Below the pieces are notes generated by a model. That model was not told the DNA's origin. It saw only the letters and a list, made by a program, of their open reading frames with translations, and made no database searches. Source: Actinomycetota bacterium (GTDB lineage: Bacteria; Actinomycetota; Actinomycetes; Nanopelagicales; Nanopelagicaceae). From it: DNA of 12,765 nt. The stretch covers positions 1 to 12,765 of the forward strand of contig CANKXJ010000015.1 of the NCBI GenBank assembly GCA_947487595.1, written 5' to 3'. Below, one piece after another: positions 7,387 through 12,765 of the stretch; the first letter of the stretch is position 1; every line of letters begins with the position of its first letter. Made by a program: the position numbers and the translations under genes.

Positions 7387-7629
7387 TTAAAACCAGCGGA
7401 TCATTCCGATAATGCCAGCGGCTGCATAGAAAAACTGCAAGAAGAGAATTCCTTTGTGTTTTCCAAGGTATGCCCAGATACCAATCAGGGCAGCAGATGT
7501 CAGAAGCAAGCTAAATCCAATGAATTCAGCTCCAATATTGGCGGCAACTAGAAGTGAATAAACAATTGCGGTTACAACACCTAGCCACTCAAAGATTCTT
7601 GCCTTTGAGACATCGCTATTTCTGTTCAA
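7387..7629 (-). CDS. Small membrane protein of unknown function (80 aa)
   Basis: An 80-residue protein made almost wholly of three hydrophobic stretches, roughly residues 14-34, 37-55 and 59-78, separated by short polar turns (GKHKG at about 55-59). It ends in RWF. No firm family was recognised; the Trp-rich, three-segment layout loosely recalls short PnuC/YgjV-like or DUF6552-like proteins, but this is weak. The only usable start is TTG at 7629-7627, inside the end of the VOC gene (14-base overlap), and the stop abuts the crtA-like ATG. The tight packing between a VOC gene and carotenoid genes argues that it is real and translationally coupled. A helper role at the membrane for the carotenoid enzymes is speculation. 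Confidence 0.65.
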   Translation of the reverse strand: MNRNSDVSKARIFEWLGVVTAIVYSLLVAANIGAEFIGFSLLLTSAALIGIWAYLGKHKGILFLQFFYAAAGIIGMIRWF

Positions 7630-7999
7630 TTAAATCCCACTTATTTCCATATTTGTCTTTGAATACCACCACTTGACCATAGGCCTCTTGACGGGGAGTT
7701 TCAATGAACTCAATGCCTCTAGATTTGTATCCCTCGTAAGTTTCATTAAAGTTGGTTGCATACATAAAGAATCCCACACGCCCACCAGTTGAATTACCTA
7801 TTGCTGCTACCTGTGCCTGATTAGCAGCCTTTGCCAGCAGTATTCGAGCACCTTGTGAACTAGGTGCAACTACCACCCAGCGCTTTTCAGGAGACAGGAC
7901 TGTGTCTTCAATAAGAGTGAAACCCAGATTATTAACGTAGTGAGAAATTGCTGCGTCATATTCATCAATGACAATTGTAATCATTCCTAAAGTATTCAA
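7616..7999 (-). CDS. VOC superfamily (glyoxalase/bleomycin resistance-like) protein
   Basis: A 127-residue single-unit protein with the paired beta-alpha-beta modules of the vicinal oxygen chelate fold. Module one runs from ITIVIDEYDAAISHYVNNLGF (split here only by eye, about 7-27), and module two contains GGRVGFFMYATNF (72-84), YKSRGIEFIETP (91-102) and the closing VVFKDKYGNKWDLIE (111-125). The last Glu is where the family usually places a metal ligand; the usual His near the N-terminus is not evident. Substrate is unknown; VOC proteins include isomerases, dioxygenases and binding proteins. TTG 7999 is preferred over ATG 7984 because GGAG (complement of 8007-8010) lies seven bases upstream of TTG, while ATG has none suitably placed. 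It overlaps the next gene by 14 bases. Confidence 0.75.
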   Translation of the reverse strand: MNTLGMITIVIDEYDAAISHYVNNLGFTLIEDTVLSPEKRWVVVAPSSQGARILLAKAANQAQVAAIGNSTGGRVGFFMYATNFNETYEGYKSRGIEFIETPRQEAYGQVVVFKDKYGNKWDLIEQK

Positions 8000-8001
8000 A
8001 G

Positions 8002-8241
8002 TTAGTCTCCAACAACCATCGGCATAGCACCCGTTACTCGCGCTAGCTCTTCAAAAGATGTTGGATAAACAGAGTGCGGGTGTCCCGCTGCAGCCCAAGC
8101 AACCTCGTAATCATTGAGAGCCTGATCAATCAAAGTAATCTCAGGCGTGTTCACCCAACCGACAGGTGAAACGCTTCCTGTGGCTTTTGAAACCATCTCG
8201 ACTGGGGAAATGTTGTATGAGGTTCGAACTTGGTCTCTCAT
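8002..8241 (-). CDS. N-terminally truncated YbaK-like protein, partial duplicate of the gene at 8650-9138
   Basis: A 79-residue frame whose last 56 residues match the C-terminal end of the full-length YbaK-like protein at 8650-9138 at 38 identical positions (about 68 percent, counted by hand). Shared blocks are VSPxGW, ALNDY, WAAAGHPH, VYPT and VVGD. It lacks roughly the first 80 residues, including the lysine-containing SIVFK strand that is central to YbaK editing activity, and also four residues (FSIG) just before the SP motif. It therefore probably cannot deacylate mischarged tRNA alone. It is not obviously dead: ATG 8241 has AAGG (complement of 8250-8253) eight bases upstream, the frame is clean, and conserved residues persist. 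It could be a decaying remnant, a binding-only subunit or a partner of the full copy. Spacing to the VOC gene is two bases. Confidence 0.6.
   Translation of the reverse strand: MRDQVRTSYNISPVEMVSKATGSVSPVGWVNTPEITLIDQALNDYEVAWAAAGHPHSVYPTSFEELARVTGAMPMVVGD
8007..8010 (-). promoter_or_regulatory. Ribosome-binding site that decides a TTG start (VOC gene)
   Basis: GGAG on the minus strand, seven bases upstream of TTG 7999. It is formed by the last codons (Gly-Asp) of the truncated YbaK-like frame. The competing ATG at 7984 has no purine-rich motif at a workable distance, so the TTG start is favoured. Confidence 0.6.
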
Positions 8242-8258
8242 TAGAAATGCCTTCGCCG

Positions 8259-8645
8259 TTATTTATGTTCTTTTATGTCGGATTTCAAAATTCGATAAAA
8301 AGCAAATGTAATGATTAAAGCGGGGATAACATTCCAACGCTCATTAGCGCTTCGAGATGCTGCATTAGCAAGAATTCCCAAAGCGCTCAGAATTACAAAA
8401 GCTTTAACTATCCATTTTGGCTTAACCGCGAGGCCGTAGGAGAAGCGAGCGAAAATTACTACCTGATAGGCAACCAGGGCAAAATTTAAAATGTAAAGAA
8501 TTCTTAGGTAAGTGGGAAATACCTCAAATTGCCCACCAGCTGCGCGATCAAGTGCGTATGAAGCACCCAACATGACACCGCCAACTAAATATAGGTTCCA
8601 AGCAAAAGAAGCAAAAACTGCGGTTACAAAAGTTTTGTTCCTCAT
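8259..8645 (-). CDS. Membrane protein of unknown function (128 aa)
   Basis: A 128-residue protein with about four predicted membrane segments, near residues 7-29, 46-67, 80-97 and 105-121, and a charged C-terminal tail (KSDIKEHK). The family was not recognised. ATG 8645 is supported by AGGAG (complement of 8655-8659) nine bases upstream, which is embedded in the last codons of the YbaK-like gene. It is flanked by a complete and a truncated YbaK-like gene, so it may mark the unit that was present when the duplication happened. The conserved-looking operon position four bases after the full-length gene supports expression. No function is proposed. Confidence 0.68.
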   Translation of the reverse strand: MRNKTFVTAVFASFAWNLYLVGGVMLGASYALDRAAGGQFEVFPTYLRILYILNFALVAYQVVIFARFSYGLAVKPKWIVKAFVILSALGILANAASRSANERWNVIPALIITFAFYRILKSDIKEHK

Positions 8646-8649
8646 TTAA

Positions 8650-9138
8650 CTAGTCTCCTACAACGATTGGCGTAGCACCAGTGCATTGAATCAATTCGTC
8701 ATGCGTTGTCGGATAAACCGCATGGGGATGTCCAGCAGCAGCCCAAACAACGTCGTAATCGTTTAACGCTTCATCAATCAGGATTACCTCTGGCTTAGAA
8801 ATCCACCCCAGTGGGCTCACGCCACCGATGGAAAAGCCCGAAGCATTCTTAACAAAGTCCGCATCTGCGCGGTGAAGTTTTTCAACACCTAAGTTCTTAG
8901 CCACTAGTTCTGTGTCCACACGATGGCGCCCACTTGTAATAACTAGCAGTGGATTGCCACTTGGGAGTTTAAAAACAATGGAGGATGCCACTTGTCCCAC
9001 TTCAATGCCTAGGGCATTGGCAGCATCGAGTGCTGTGCGAGCAGAGTCAGAAAGAATAGTTACTTCACCAGAACAACCCAGCTCTTTGAGCAGGGCAGTT
9101 ACTCGGATAACTGAAGGGTTATTGAGAACTTCTTCCAC
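8650..9138 (-). CDS. YbaK/EbsC-type aminoacyl-tRNA deacylase-domain protein
   Basis: A 162-residue single-domain protein of normal length for the YbaK/ProX editing family. Visible marks are the helical start with ALDAANALGIEVGQ (about 36-49), the strand ASSIVFK with Lys57 (the position of the lysine important in YbaK), the TSGRHRVD segment (about 68-75), and the GFSIGGVSPLGW loop (about 101-112) that shapes the deacylation pocket, ending in AAGHPHAVYPT. The family hydrolyses wrongly charged aminoacyl-tRNA, classically Cys-tRNA(Pro), or acts free-standing on other pairs. The start is GTG at 9138-9136, three bases after the alcohol dehydrogenase stop, with no good ribosome-binding site; no nearby ATG competes. 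A truncated second copy lies two genes downstream. The exact tRNA substrate is unknown. Confidence 0.85.
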   Translation of the reverse strand: MEEVLNNPSVIRVTALLKELGCSGEVTILSDSARTALDAANALGIEVGQVASSIVFKLPSGNPLLVITSGRHRVDTELVAKNLGVEKLHRADADFVKNASGFSIGGVSPLGWISKPEVILIDEALNDYDVVWAAAGHPHAVYPTTHDELIQCTGATPIVVGD

Positions 9139-9141
9139 TAT

Positions 9142-10320
9142 CTATGCAACACGGCTTTCTAATTTGAGCGCTGACATGAAGGCATCCACCACTTCTTGTT
9201 TGCTCCATGGCTTTGGAGCTTGTGTAATAAAGAAGTCTTTAAGTGCGATTTCAGCTAGCTCATCGATATCGCCCTCAACAAAGCCAAGAGATGAAAGCAC
9301 AGGGAACTCAAGCTCTGCAAGGATCTTTCTCACAGCGTTCACGCAACGAGATCCATCCTTAGTGCCATCTTGTGGCGCGCCCATCGCATCTGCAACGCGC
9401 TCCATCTTTTCAGGAACAATCTTTGCCTCGCGGGTCAGTGTTTCAACTAGAACTAAACCAATTGTTAGACCGTGTGGAACATGTTTTAAGCCACCGATTG
9501 CTTGACCTAATGAGTGTTCTGCTGTGCAATCAGAGATATTCATTGTTAGTCCAGCCATCATGCTCCCTGATGCCATTCCAGCGCGAGCAACTGTGTTATT
9601 GCCATCTTTAAAGGCAGCAACTAAGGCTGGAGTCATCATGCGCACTGCTTCATAACCAATGGCATCTCCAATAGGAGTTGAACATTTTGCGATGATTCCA
9701 GCAATAGCTTGAGCCAGAGCATCAATACCAGTGTTAGCTGTCATTGAAGGTGGCATTGAATATGTAAGGACTGGGTCCACCAGTGCAACTTGTGCACGAA
9801 GGTTTCCATTGGCAATACCTGCTTTGCGACCTGCTTCTGGATCAGAGATAACCGAGCCACCAGATACTTCAGAGCCAGTTCCAGCAGATGTTGGAAGGGC
9901 AACAAGTGGAAGTGTTGGTGCTGGATAAACAGGTGGCTTTGATTGGAACTCACGGAATGTGCAGTTGAGTTGGGCGCAAAGACGCGCAGCTTTAGCAGTG
10001 TCAATAATTGAACCGCCACCGAGTGCAACAACAACATCAGAGCCTGCTGCCTTAAGTGCTGCGATTGAATCATCGACCATTTGAATAGTTGGCTCACCTG
10101 CAGGCTTTTCAAAGACAGTAAGGGTGATGCCAGGGGCTGCCTTCATCTGATCGATGAGCTTTGCTGCCGCAGGATTGAACTTCTCAATATCTTTATCAAC
10201 CATCAAAAAGACTTTGCTTGCACCAAGTTCTGCAACAACTGCTGGCAACGTTTGCGCAACACCTTCTCCAAAGCGGACCTTGACTGGAAGGTGATTATTA
10301 AAGGCTGTGATGTTGTCCAC
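9142..10320 (-). CDS. Iron-type (group III) alcohol dehydrogenase family protein
   Basis: A 392-residue protein of the Fe-ADH/dehydroquinate-synthase-like fold. The nucleotide-binding GGGSIIDTAK is at 101-110, with ALPTSAGTGSE at 141-151. Aligning by eye to FucO-like enzymes, metal ligands would be Asp200, His269 and His283 (in EHSLGQ and VPHG), but the second ligand position is Gln204 (GIDALAQ) instead of His, and a further conserved His is Gln273. Some family members carry Gln there, so activity is not excluded, though metal or substrate use may differ. GTG 10320 is supported by AAGGAG (complement of 10327-10332) six bases upstream. It heads the ten-gene minus-strand run. Candidates include alcohol, lactaldehyde-like or maleylacetate-type reduction; the substrate is not predictable. 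A link to carotenoid genes is only positional. Confidence 0.85.
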   Translation of the reverse strand: MDNITAFNNHLPVKVRFGEGVAQTLPAVVAELGASKVFLMVDKDIEKFNPAAAKLIDQMKAAPGITLTVFEKPAGEPTIQMVDDSIAALKAAGSDVVVALGGGSIIDTAKAARLCAQLNCTFREFQSKPPVYPAPTLPLVALPTSAGTGSEVSGGSVISDPEAGRKAGIANGNLRAQVALVDPVLTYSMPPSMTANTGIDALAQAIAGIIAKCSTPIGDAIGYEAVRMMTPALVAAFKDGNNTVARAGMASGSMMAGLTMNISDCTAEHSLGQAIGGLKHVPHGLTIGLVLVETLTREAKIVPEKMERVADAMGAPQDGTKDGSRCVNAVRKILAELEFPVLSSLGFVEGDIDELAEIALKDFFITQAPKPWSKQEVVDAFMSALKLESRVA

Positions 10321-10453
10321 GGAGAGCTCCTTGTTGGGTTGGTATGGGTTTGATTCTATATCGCTGAAGGCTTTTTAGAGTTGGAAGAACCTGAAGGATA
10401 AAGGGGGAGTGTAAGCAGACTAATAGGGCATTCTCAGTTACGGTTATCATCTT
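10321..10453. promoter_or_regulatory. Divergent promoter region of the Fe-ADH operon and the MFS gene
   Basis: 133 bases between divergent starts. For the leftward operon, TATAGA (complement of 10355-10360) is a plausible -10, giving a leader of roughly 28 bases that contains the strong AAGGAG at 10332-10327 before GTG 10320. No good -35 was found. For the MFS gene, TATCAT at 10445-10450 resembles a -10 but lies only three bases from ATG 10454, and there is no ribosome-binding site, so a leaderless or differently placed promoter is possible. No palindromic operator was recognised. Confidence 0.4.
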
Positions 10454-11650
10454 ATGAGCAATGATTTATTCACAAGTGCAACGCGTGCGCGGGTAGGGCT
10501 ACTTGCCACTTTTTTCTTTATGGGCGTTGTATCCATGGCCTGGGTTGCTCGCATCCCTGAGATTCGTGATGCTAATGGATTAAACAACGGCCAACTAGGT
10601 CTTATTCTTATTTCCAGCACTATTGGCGCAATCCTTGGCGCTCAACTCACTGGTCGCTTAGTTCATTCCTATGGCACTCAAGCAGTCATTCGAGTAGCAA
10701 TCATCATCATGCCTATTGGGTTGATTTTGATGGGTTTTTCAACATCTCCTATTACATTGATTTTCGGTCTATTCATCATGGGTCTTGGATATTCCAGTAT
10801 GGATATCGCATCTAATACCCAAGCTGTTGTCATTGAAAAACTCTTAGGTCATCGAGTGATGTCTTCATTCCATGCGCTGTGGTCATCAGGTGCTTTTGCA
10901 ACAACAGTTTTAGGTGGATCAATTGCCAAGTATGTTTCACCGCGCGATAACTTGGTTGGAGTCGGCATCGTCTGCTTCTTCTTATTTATTCCAGCTGTGC
11001 GCATGCTTCTCACTTCAGATCAAGATGAACACAGCGGCGGAGAAGAAGAGACCGATGCCAAGATTCCATTCTTTGGCAAATCAGTTCTTCCACTGTGGGG
11101 AATGGGCATCGGTTTACTGGGCGGCCTTATTGCAGAAGGCGCTGCAAGTGATTGGGGCGCAATTTTGCTGCGCGATGACATGGGCTATGGCATAGGCGTT
11201 AACGCCTCAGCATTTGCCGTCTTTTCACTAGCGATGATTACTTCCCGCTTTTTAGGCGATAGAGCACTTGATCACTTTGGGCCACGAAAGACAGTGCTCT
11301 ACGGTGGTTATTTAGGTGGCATTGGTTTAGGAGCTGGCATTGCAATCGCTGTGCCACTCTCAGATTCACAACCAATTCTGGCTTTAATAATCGTCAATGT
11401 TGGTTTTGCGTGTGCTGGATTGGGTATTGGTCCAATGTTTCCTGCCTATATTTTGGCAGCCTCTGAAGTTCCCGGAATTGCATCATCTGTTGCCATTGCA
11501 CGCGTTGGCGTGATTGGTATTGCTGGTTATTTCATTGGGCCATCTGTAACCGGGGCTCTTGCGCAAGTTCTCACTCTTCCAGTTGCAATGATGTATCCGG
11601 TACTGATGTTGTTACTTGCCGGGTATCAATCACATGTAATGAAAAAGTAA
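10454..11650 (+). CDS. MFS transporter, YbjJ-like
   Basis: A 398-residue membrane protein with about 12 hydrophobic segments split by a charged central loop (DQDEHSGGEEETDAK, about residues 192-206), the usual two-half layout of the major facilitator superfamily. Near the N-terminus MAWVARIPEIRDANGL (about 28-43) and GQLGLILI recall the YbjJ branch of MFS proteins, relatives of the FucP-like sugar porters. Gly-rich and Arg-containing loops follow the first pair of helices (TGRLVHSYGTQ) and the mid-protein repeat (SRFLGDRALDHFGPRK). The substrate and direction are unknown; YbjJ-type proteins are annotated as putative transporters only. ATG 10454 has no ribosome-binding site. It stands alone, divergent from the Fe-ADH operon and ending in a hairpin terminator that includes its stop codon. 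Confidence 0.85.
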   Translation: MSNDLFTSATRARVGLLATFFFMGVVSMAWVARIPEIRDANGLNNGQLGLILISSTIGAILGAQLTGRLVHSYGTQAVIRVAIIIMPIGLILMGFSTSPITLIFGLFIMGLGYSSMDIASNTQAVVIEKLLGHRVMSSFHALWSSGAFATTVLGGSIAKYVSPRDNLVGVGIVCFFLFIPAVRMLLTSDQDEHSGGEEETDAKIPFFGKSVLPLWGMGIGLLGGLIAEGAASDWGAILLRDDMGYGIGVNASAFAVFSLAMITSRFLGDRALDHFGPRKTVLYGGYLGGIGLGAGIAIAVPLSDSQPILALIIVNVGFACAGLGIGPMFPAYILAASEVPGIASSVAIARVGVIGIAGYFIGPSVTGALAQVLTLPVAMMYPVLMLLLAGYQSHVMKK

Positions 11651-11683
11651 AGCCCCCACAGATTTCTCGGTAGGGGCTTTACT
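11646..11683. terminator. Bidirectional hairpin terminator between MFS and DoxX genes
   Basis: A perfect 11-base stem, AGTAAAGCCCC at 11646-11656 pairing with GGGGCTTTACT at 11673-11683, with a 16-base loop. The MFS stop codon (11648-11650) lies in the left arm. On the minus strand the stem is followed by a T run (TTTTTC), making it a good Rho-independent terminator for the DoxX gene. On the plus strand the tail is less T-rich, so termination of the MFS transcript may be weaker. Confidence 0.85.
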
Positions 11684-11693
11684 GACTAATTGT

Positions 11694-12107
11694 TTACAGG
11701 TTAAAGAATGCACCTGTAATGCTTGGACCAAAATCTGTACCAGAACCAACTAGTACGAAGATTATGAGTGCAGCACCTGCAAGAGATAGATCCTTGAAGA
11801 ATCCAATAGTTTCATTTTGCTTAGCTGTCGCATCACTCTCTTTCCAGAATGCGTGCATCATGAACGCTACTGGGATTAAGAACAGCGCGATAAGTAGTGC
11901 GCCAAGATCTGCGTATACGCCAAATGCGATGTAGAGGCCGCCAACAAGAATCATCAGACCTGAAATGATTACGCTGAGCTTTGCAGCCGGGACCTTCTTG
12001 TATTGGGCATAACCAGTCATTGCATCCAACTTGGTGAGGTGGCTGATTCCTGAAGAGATGAAGATGCCAGCAAACAAGATGCGAGCGATTACGAGTACTA
12101 CGTCCAT
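11694..12107 (-). CDS. DoxX family membrane protein
   Basis: A 137-residue protein with four hydrophobic segments at about 3-22, 45-64, 66-88 and 106-122, the normal DoxX length and layout. Family-like residues include SSGISHL (18-24), GGLYIAFG, LGALLIALFLIPVAFMMHAFW (in two halves about 69-89) and FFKDLSLAGAAL (about 102-113). DoxX proteins are small membrane proteins linked in various bacteria to redox or thiol-stress complexes; the precise role here is unknown. The frame is open to 12161, but ATG 12107 with AAGGAG just upstream (four-base gap to the start) is chosen; the longer start would run through the palindromic operator. It is a single-gene unit ending in the hairpin at 11646-11683, probably controlled by the palindrome at 12147-12164. 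Confidence 0.85.
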   Translation of the reverse strand: MDVVLVIARILFAGIFISSGISHLTKLDAMTGYAQYKKVPAAKLSVIISGLMILVGGLYIAFGVYADLGALLIALFLIPVAFMMHAFWKESDATAKQNETIGFFKDLSLAGAALIIFVLVGSGTDFGPSITGAFFNL

Positions 12108-12142
12108 GGGACTCCTTAGTTGGGTAAATACGAACTGGGGTA

Positions 12143-12148
12143 ATAGTA
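12143..12148 (-). promoter_or_regulatory. Candidate -10 element for the doxX gene
   Basis: The minus strand reads TACTAT, four of six matches to TATAAT, about 36 bases before the DoxX ATG. No matching -35 was found 16-18 bases upstream. It is proposed mainly because the 18-base palindrome overlaps it. Confidence 0.35.
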
Positions 12149-12164
12149 GTTGAAATTTCAACTA
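12147..12164. promoter_or_regulatory. 18-base perfect palindrome, likely repressor operator for doxX
   Basis: The sequence TAGTTGAAATTTCAACTA is its own reverse complement, 40 bases upstream of the DoxX ATG. On the minus strand it abuts and partly overlaps TACTAT (complement of 12143-12148), a candidate -10, so a bound dimer would block RNA polymerase. Size, AT-rich centre and TTGAA/TTCAA half-sites fit operators of MarR-type winged-helix repressors; the family is inferred. No regulator gene is in the window. Confidence 0.65.
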
Positions 12165-12220
12165 TTCTTTACCCTCGACACGCCTGCGCGCTTGCTATTT
12201 GTCAGTCCAGGGGACTATTT

Positions 12221-12238
12221 TTCGAACATCTGTTCGAA
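12221..12238. promoter_or_regulatory. LexA-type SOS box upstream of the DUF6504-like/dnaE2 pair
   Basis: TTCGAACATCTGTTCGAA has perfect seven-base arms around a four-base centre and contains TCGAAC-N4-GTTCGA, the SOS operator form known from mycobacteria and other actinobacteria. It ends 22 bases before ATG 12261 of the DUF6504-like gene. A TTGTCA at 12199-12204 could be a -35, but no convincing -10 at the right distance was found. Its position predicts LexA repression and damage induction of the rightward pair. Confidence 0.8.
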
Positions 12239-12260
12239 TACTCAGAAAGGCCCCCAGCTC

Positions 12261-12536
12261 ATGATGCAGGTCAATCCCGCCCACGATGTCACCATCGATG
12301 GTGCAACAACGCCCATTGAATTCACCTTCAAGGGACGGCGCTTTCGTATCCACGCAGTCTTATCGCGCTGGTGTGAAGCAGGTGGATGGTGGAATCGCAT
12401 TAGCGATGGCAAGTACAGACCTGATGATCAAGCACGTGCTTTGTGGCGCGTGGAGGCAGCACCTATTGGGGCGCTAACAACATTTGAATTAGAGCGCGAT
12501 GAAGTTAGCGGTCAATGGATTATCCGTAACGTATGA
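12261..12536 (+). CDS. DUF6504-like small protein, paired with an error-prone polymerase gene
   Basis: A 91-residue soluble protein. Visible features are TPIEFTFKGRRFRI (17-30), the Trp-rich AGGWWNR (about 40-46), ALWRVEA (60-66) and a closing beta hairpin TTFELERD...GQWIIRNV. This pattern, GRR then a WW pair then RVEA, matches the DUF6504 proteins that occur next to, or fused to, Y-family polymerase/ImuB-like and DnaE2-like proteins in actinobacteria. The molecular role is not known. The frame extends upstream to 12150, but ATG 12261 (or the adjacent ATG 12264) is chosen because AAAGG lies ten bases before it and the SOS box sits upstream. Its stop overlaps the next start as ATGA, so the two are coupled. 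Confidence 0.75.
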   Translation: MMQVNPAHDVTIDGATTPIEFTFKGRRFRIHAVLSRWCEAGGWWNRISDGKYRPDDQARALWRVEAAPIGALTTFELERDEVSGQWIIRNV

Positions 12537-12765
12537 GCTTTATTCACCTCAACGTTGCCAGTGCTTATTCACTCAAATACGGCACAACACAACCAGCTGA
12601 TTTAGTAGAGCGCGCTGCCGCCTTTGAGATGCCGGCGCTGGCGTTAACTGATCGTGATGGTTTAGCCGGTGCTATTCGCTTTGCTCAAAGCTGTGTTGAT
12701 TTTGGAATCGCGCCAATCATTGGGGTCAATCTGGCAGTTGATATGGGCGGTAGTAATAACCGCCT
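12533..12765 (+). CDS. dnaE2: Error-prone DNA polymerase III alpha-like protein (DnaE2-like), N-terminal fragment
   Basis: The first 77 codons of a gene cut by the right edge. The peptide is the start of a PHP domain of bacterial C-family polymerases: FIHLNVASAYSLKYG (3-17), DLVERAA, ALALTDRDGLAGAIRFA (about 36-52) and IAPIIGVNLAV (about 60-70). The YSLKYG and TDRDGLAG variants, where replicative DnaE usually has HxH and TDH/TDF forms, resemble the second, non-replicative alpha-like polymerase of actinobacteria used in damage-induced mutagenesis. The ATG overlaps the preceding stop (ATGA), and the SOS box upstream fits this role. Distinguishing DnaE2 from replicative DnaE1 needs the missing remainder, so the symbol is provisional. 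Confidence 0.78.
   Translation, partial: MSFIHLNVASAYSLKYGTTQPADLVERAAAFEMPALALTDRDGLAGAIRFAQSCVDFGIAPIIGVNLAVDMGGSNNR

Noticed and set aside
8002..9138. Reading the two YbaK-like frames as one gene split by a frameshift or insertion
   Set aside because: The full-length copy is complete in itself, and the shorter one repeats its C-terminal half rather than completing it, so this is a duplication.
8912..9505. A 197-codon plus-strand open frame
   Set aside because: It is antisense to two clearly conserved genes (YbaK-like and Fe-ADH), spans their junction, and its translation is Ser/Arg/Thr-rich low-complexity typical of a shadow frame.
12147..12164. Possible starts MKFQ on both strands
   Set aside because: Both arise from the same palindrome, since TTG AAA TTT CAA reads identically on each strand. 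Good ribosome-binding sites point to ATG 12107 (minus) and ATG 12261 (plus) instead.
1..12765. CRISPR arrays, tRNA genes, insertion sequences or prophage genes
   Set aside because: No regularly spaced repeats, cloverleaf-like tracts, transposase motifs or terminal inverted repeats were noticed on either strand; the window is nearly all coding.

Overview
The window looks like a piece of a streamlined, modest-GC actinobacterial genome, most likely a freshwater acI/Nanopelagicales-type organism. The reasons are inference: actinobacterial-style CrtE, CrtI, YbaK and DnaE-like proteins, moderate base composition by eye, almost no intergenic space, and a TCGAAC-N4-GTTCGA type SOS box. No rRNA, tRNA, IS element or CRISPR array was seen, and no gene-free stretch exceeds about 155 bases.

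Layout. Positions 1-2632 (minus) hold the carotenoid core crtE-crtI-crtB, packed with no spacer; crtB runs off the left edge. A divergent plus-strand CDP-alcohol phosphatidyltransferase (2739-3359) shares a 106-base promoter region with crtE and overlaps the 3' end of the next minus-strand gene by 50 bases. From 10320 down to 3310 (minus) there is one tight run of ten genes: iron-type alcohol dehydrogenase, full-length YbaK-like protein, a small membrane protein, an N-terminally truncated YbaK-like copy, a VOC protein, another small membrane protein, then carotenoid tailoring genes: crtA-like oxygenase, cruF hydratase, a CruG/CrtQ-like glycosyltransferase and a CrtD-like desaturase. To the right are a plus-strand MFS transporter, a hairpin terminator shared with a convergent DoxX gene, a regulatory region with two palindromes (12147-12164 and an SOS box at 12221-12238), and a plus-strand pair of a DUF6504-like gene and the start of an error-prone polymerase III alpha-like gene (cut by the right edge).

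How the genes work together. CrtE makes GGPP, CrtB phytoene, and CrtI lycopene. CruF (C-1 hydration), the CrtD-like enzyme (3,4-desaturation), the CrtA-like enzyme (C-2 oxygenation) and the membrane glycosyltransferase together suggest an acyclic or half-acyclic, oxygenated, glycosylated carotenoid resembling a myxol or spheroidenone end group. That product is an inference from gene content. No cyclase or cleavage dioxygenase lies in the window; they could lie beyond crtB. The right-hand pair looks like a DNA-damage-inducible mutagenic repair unit.
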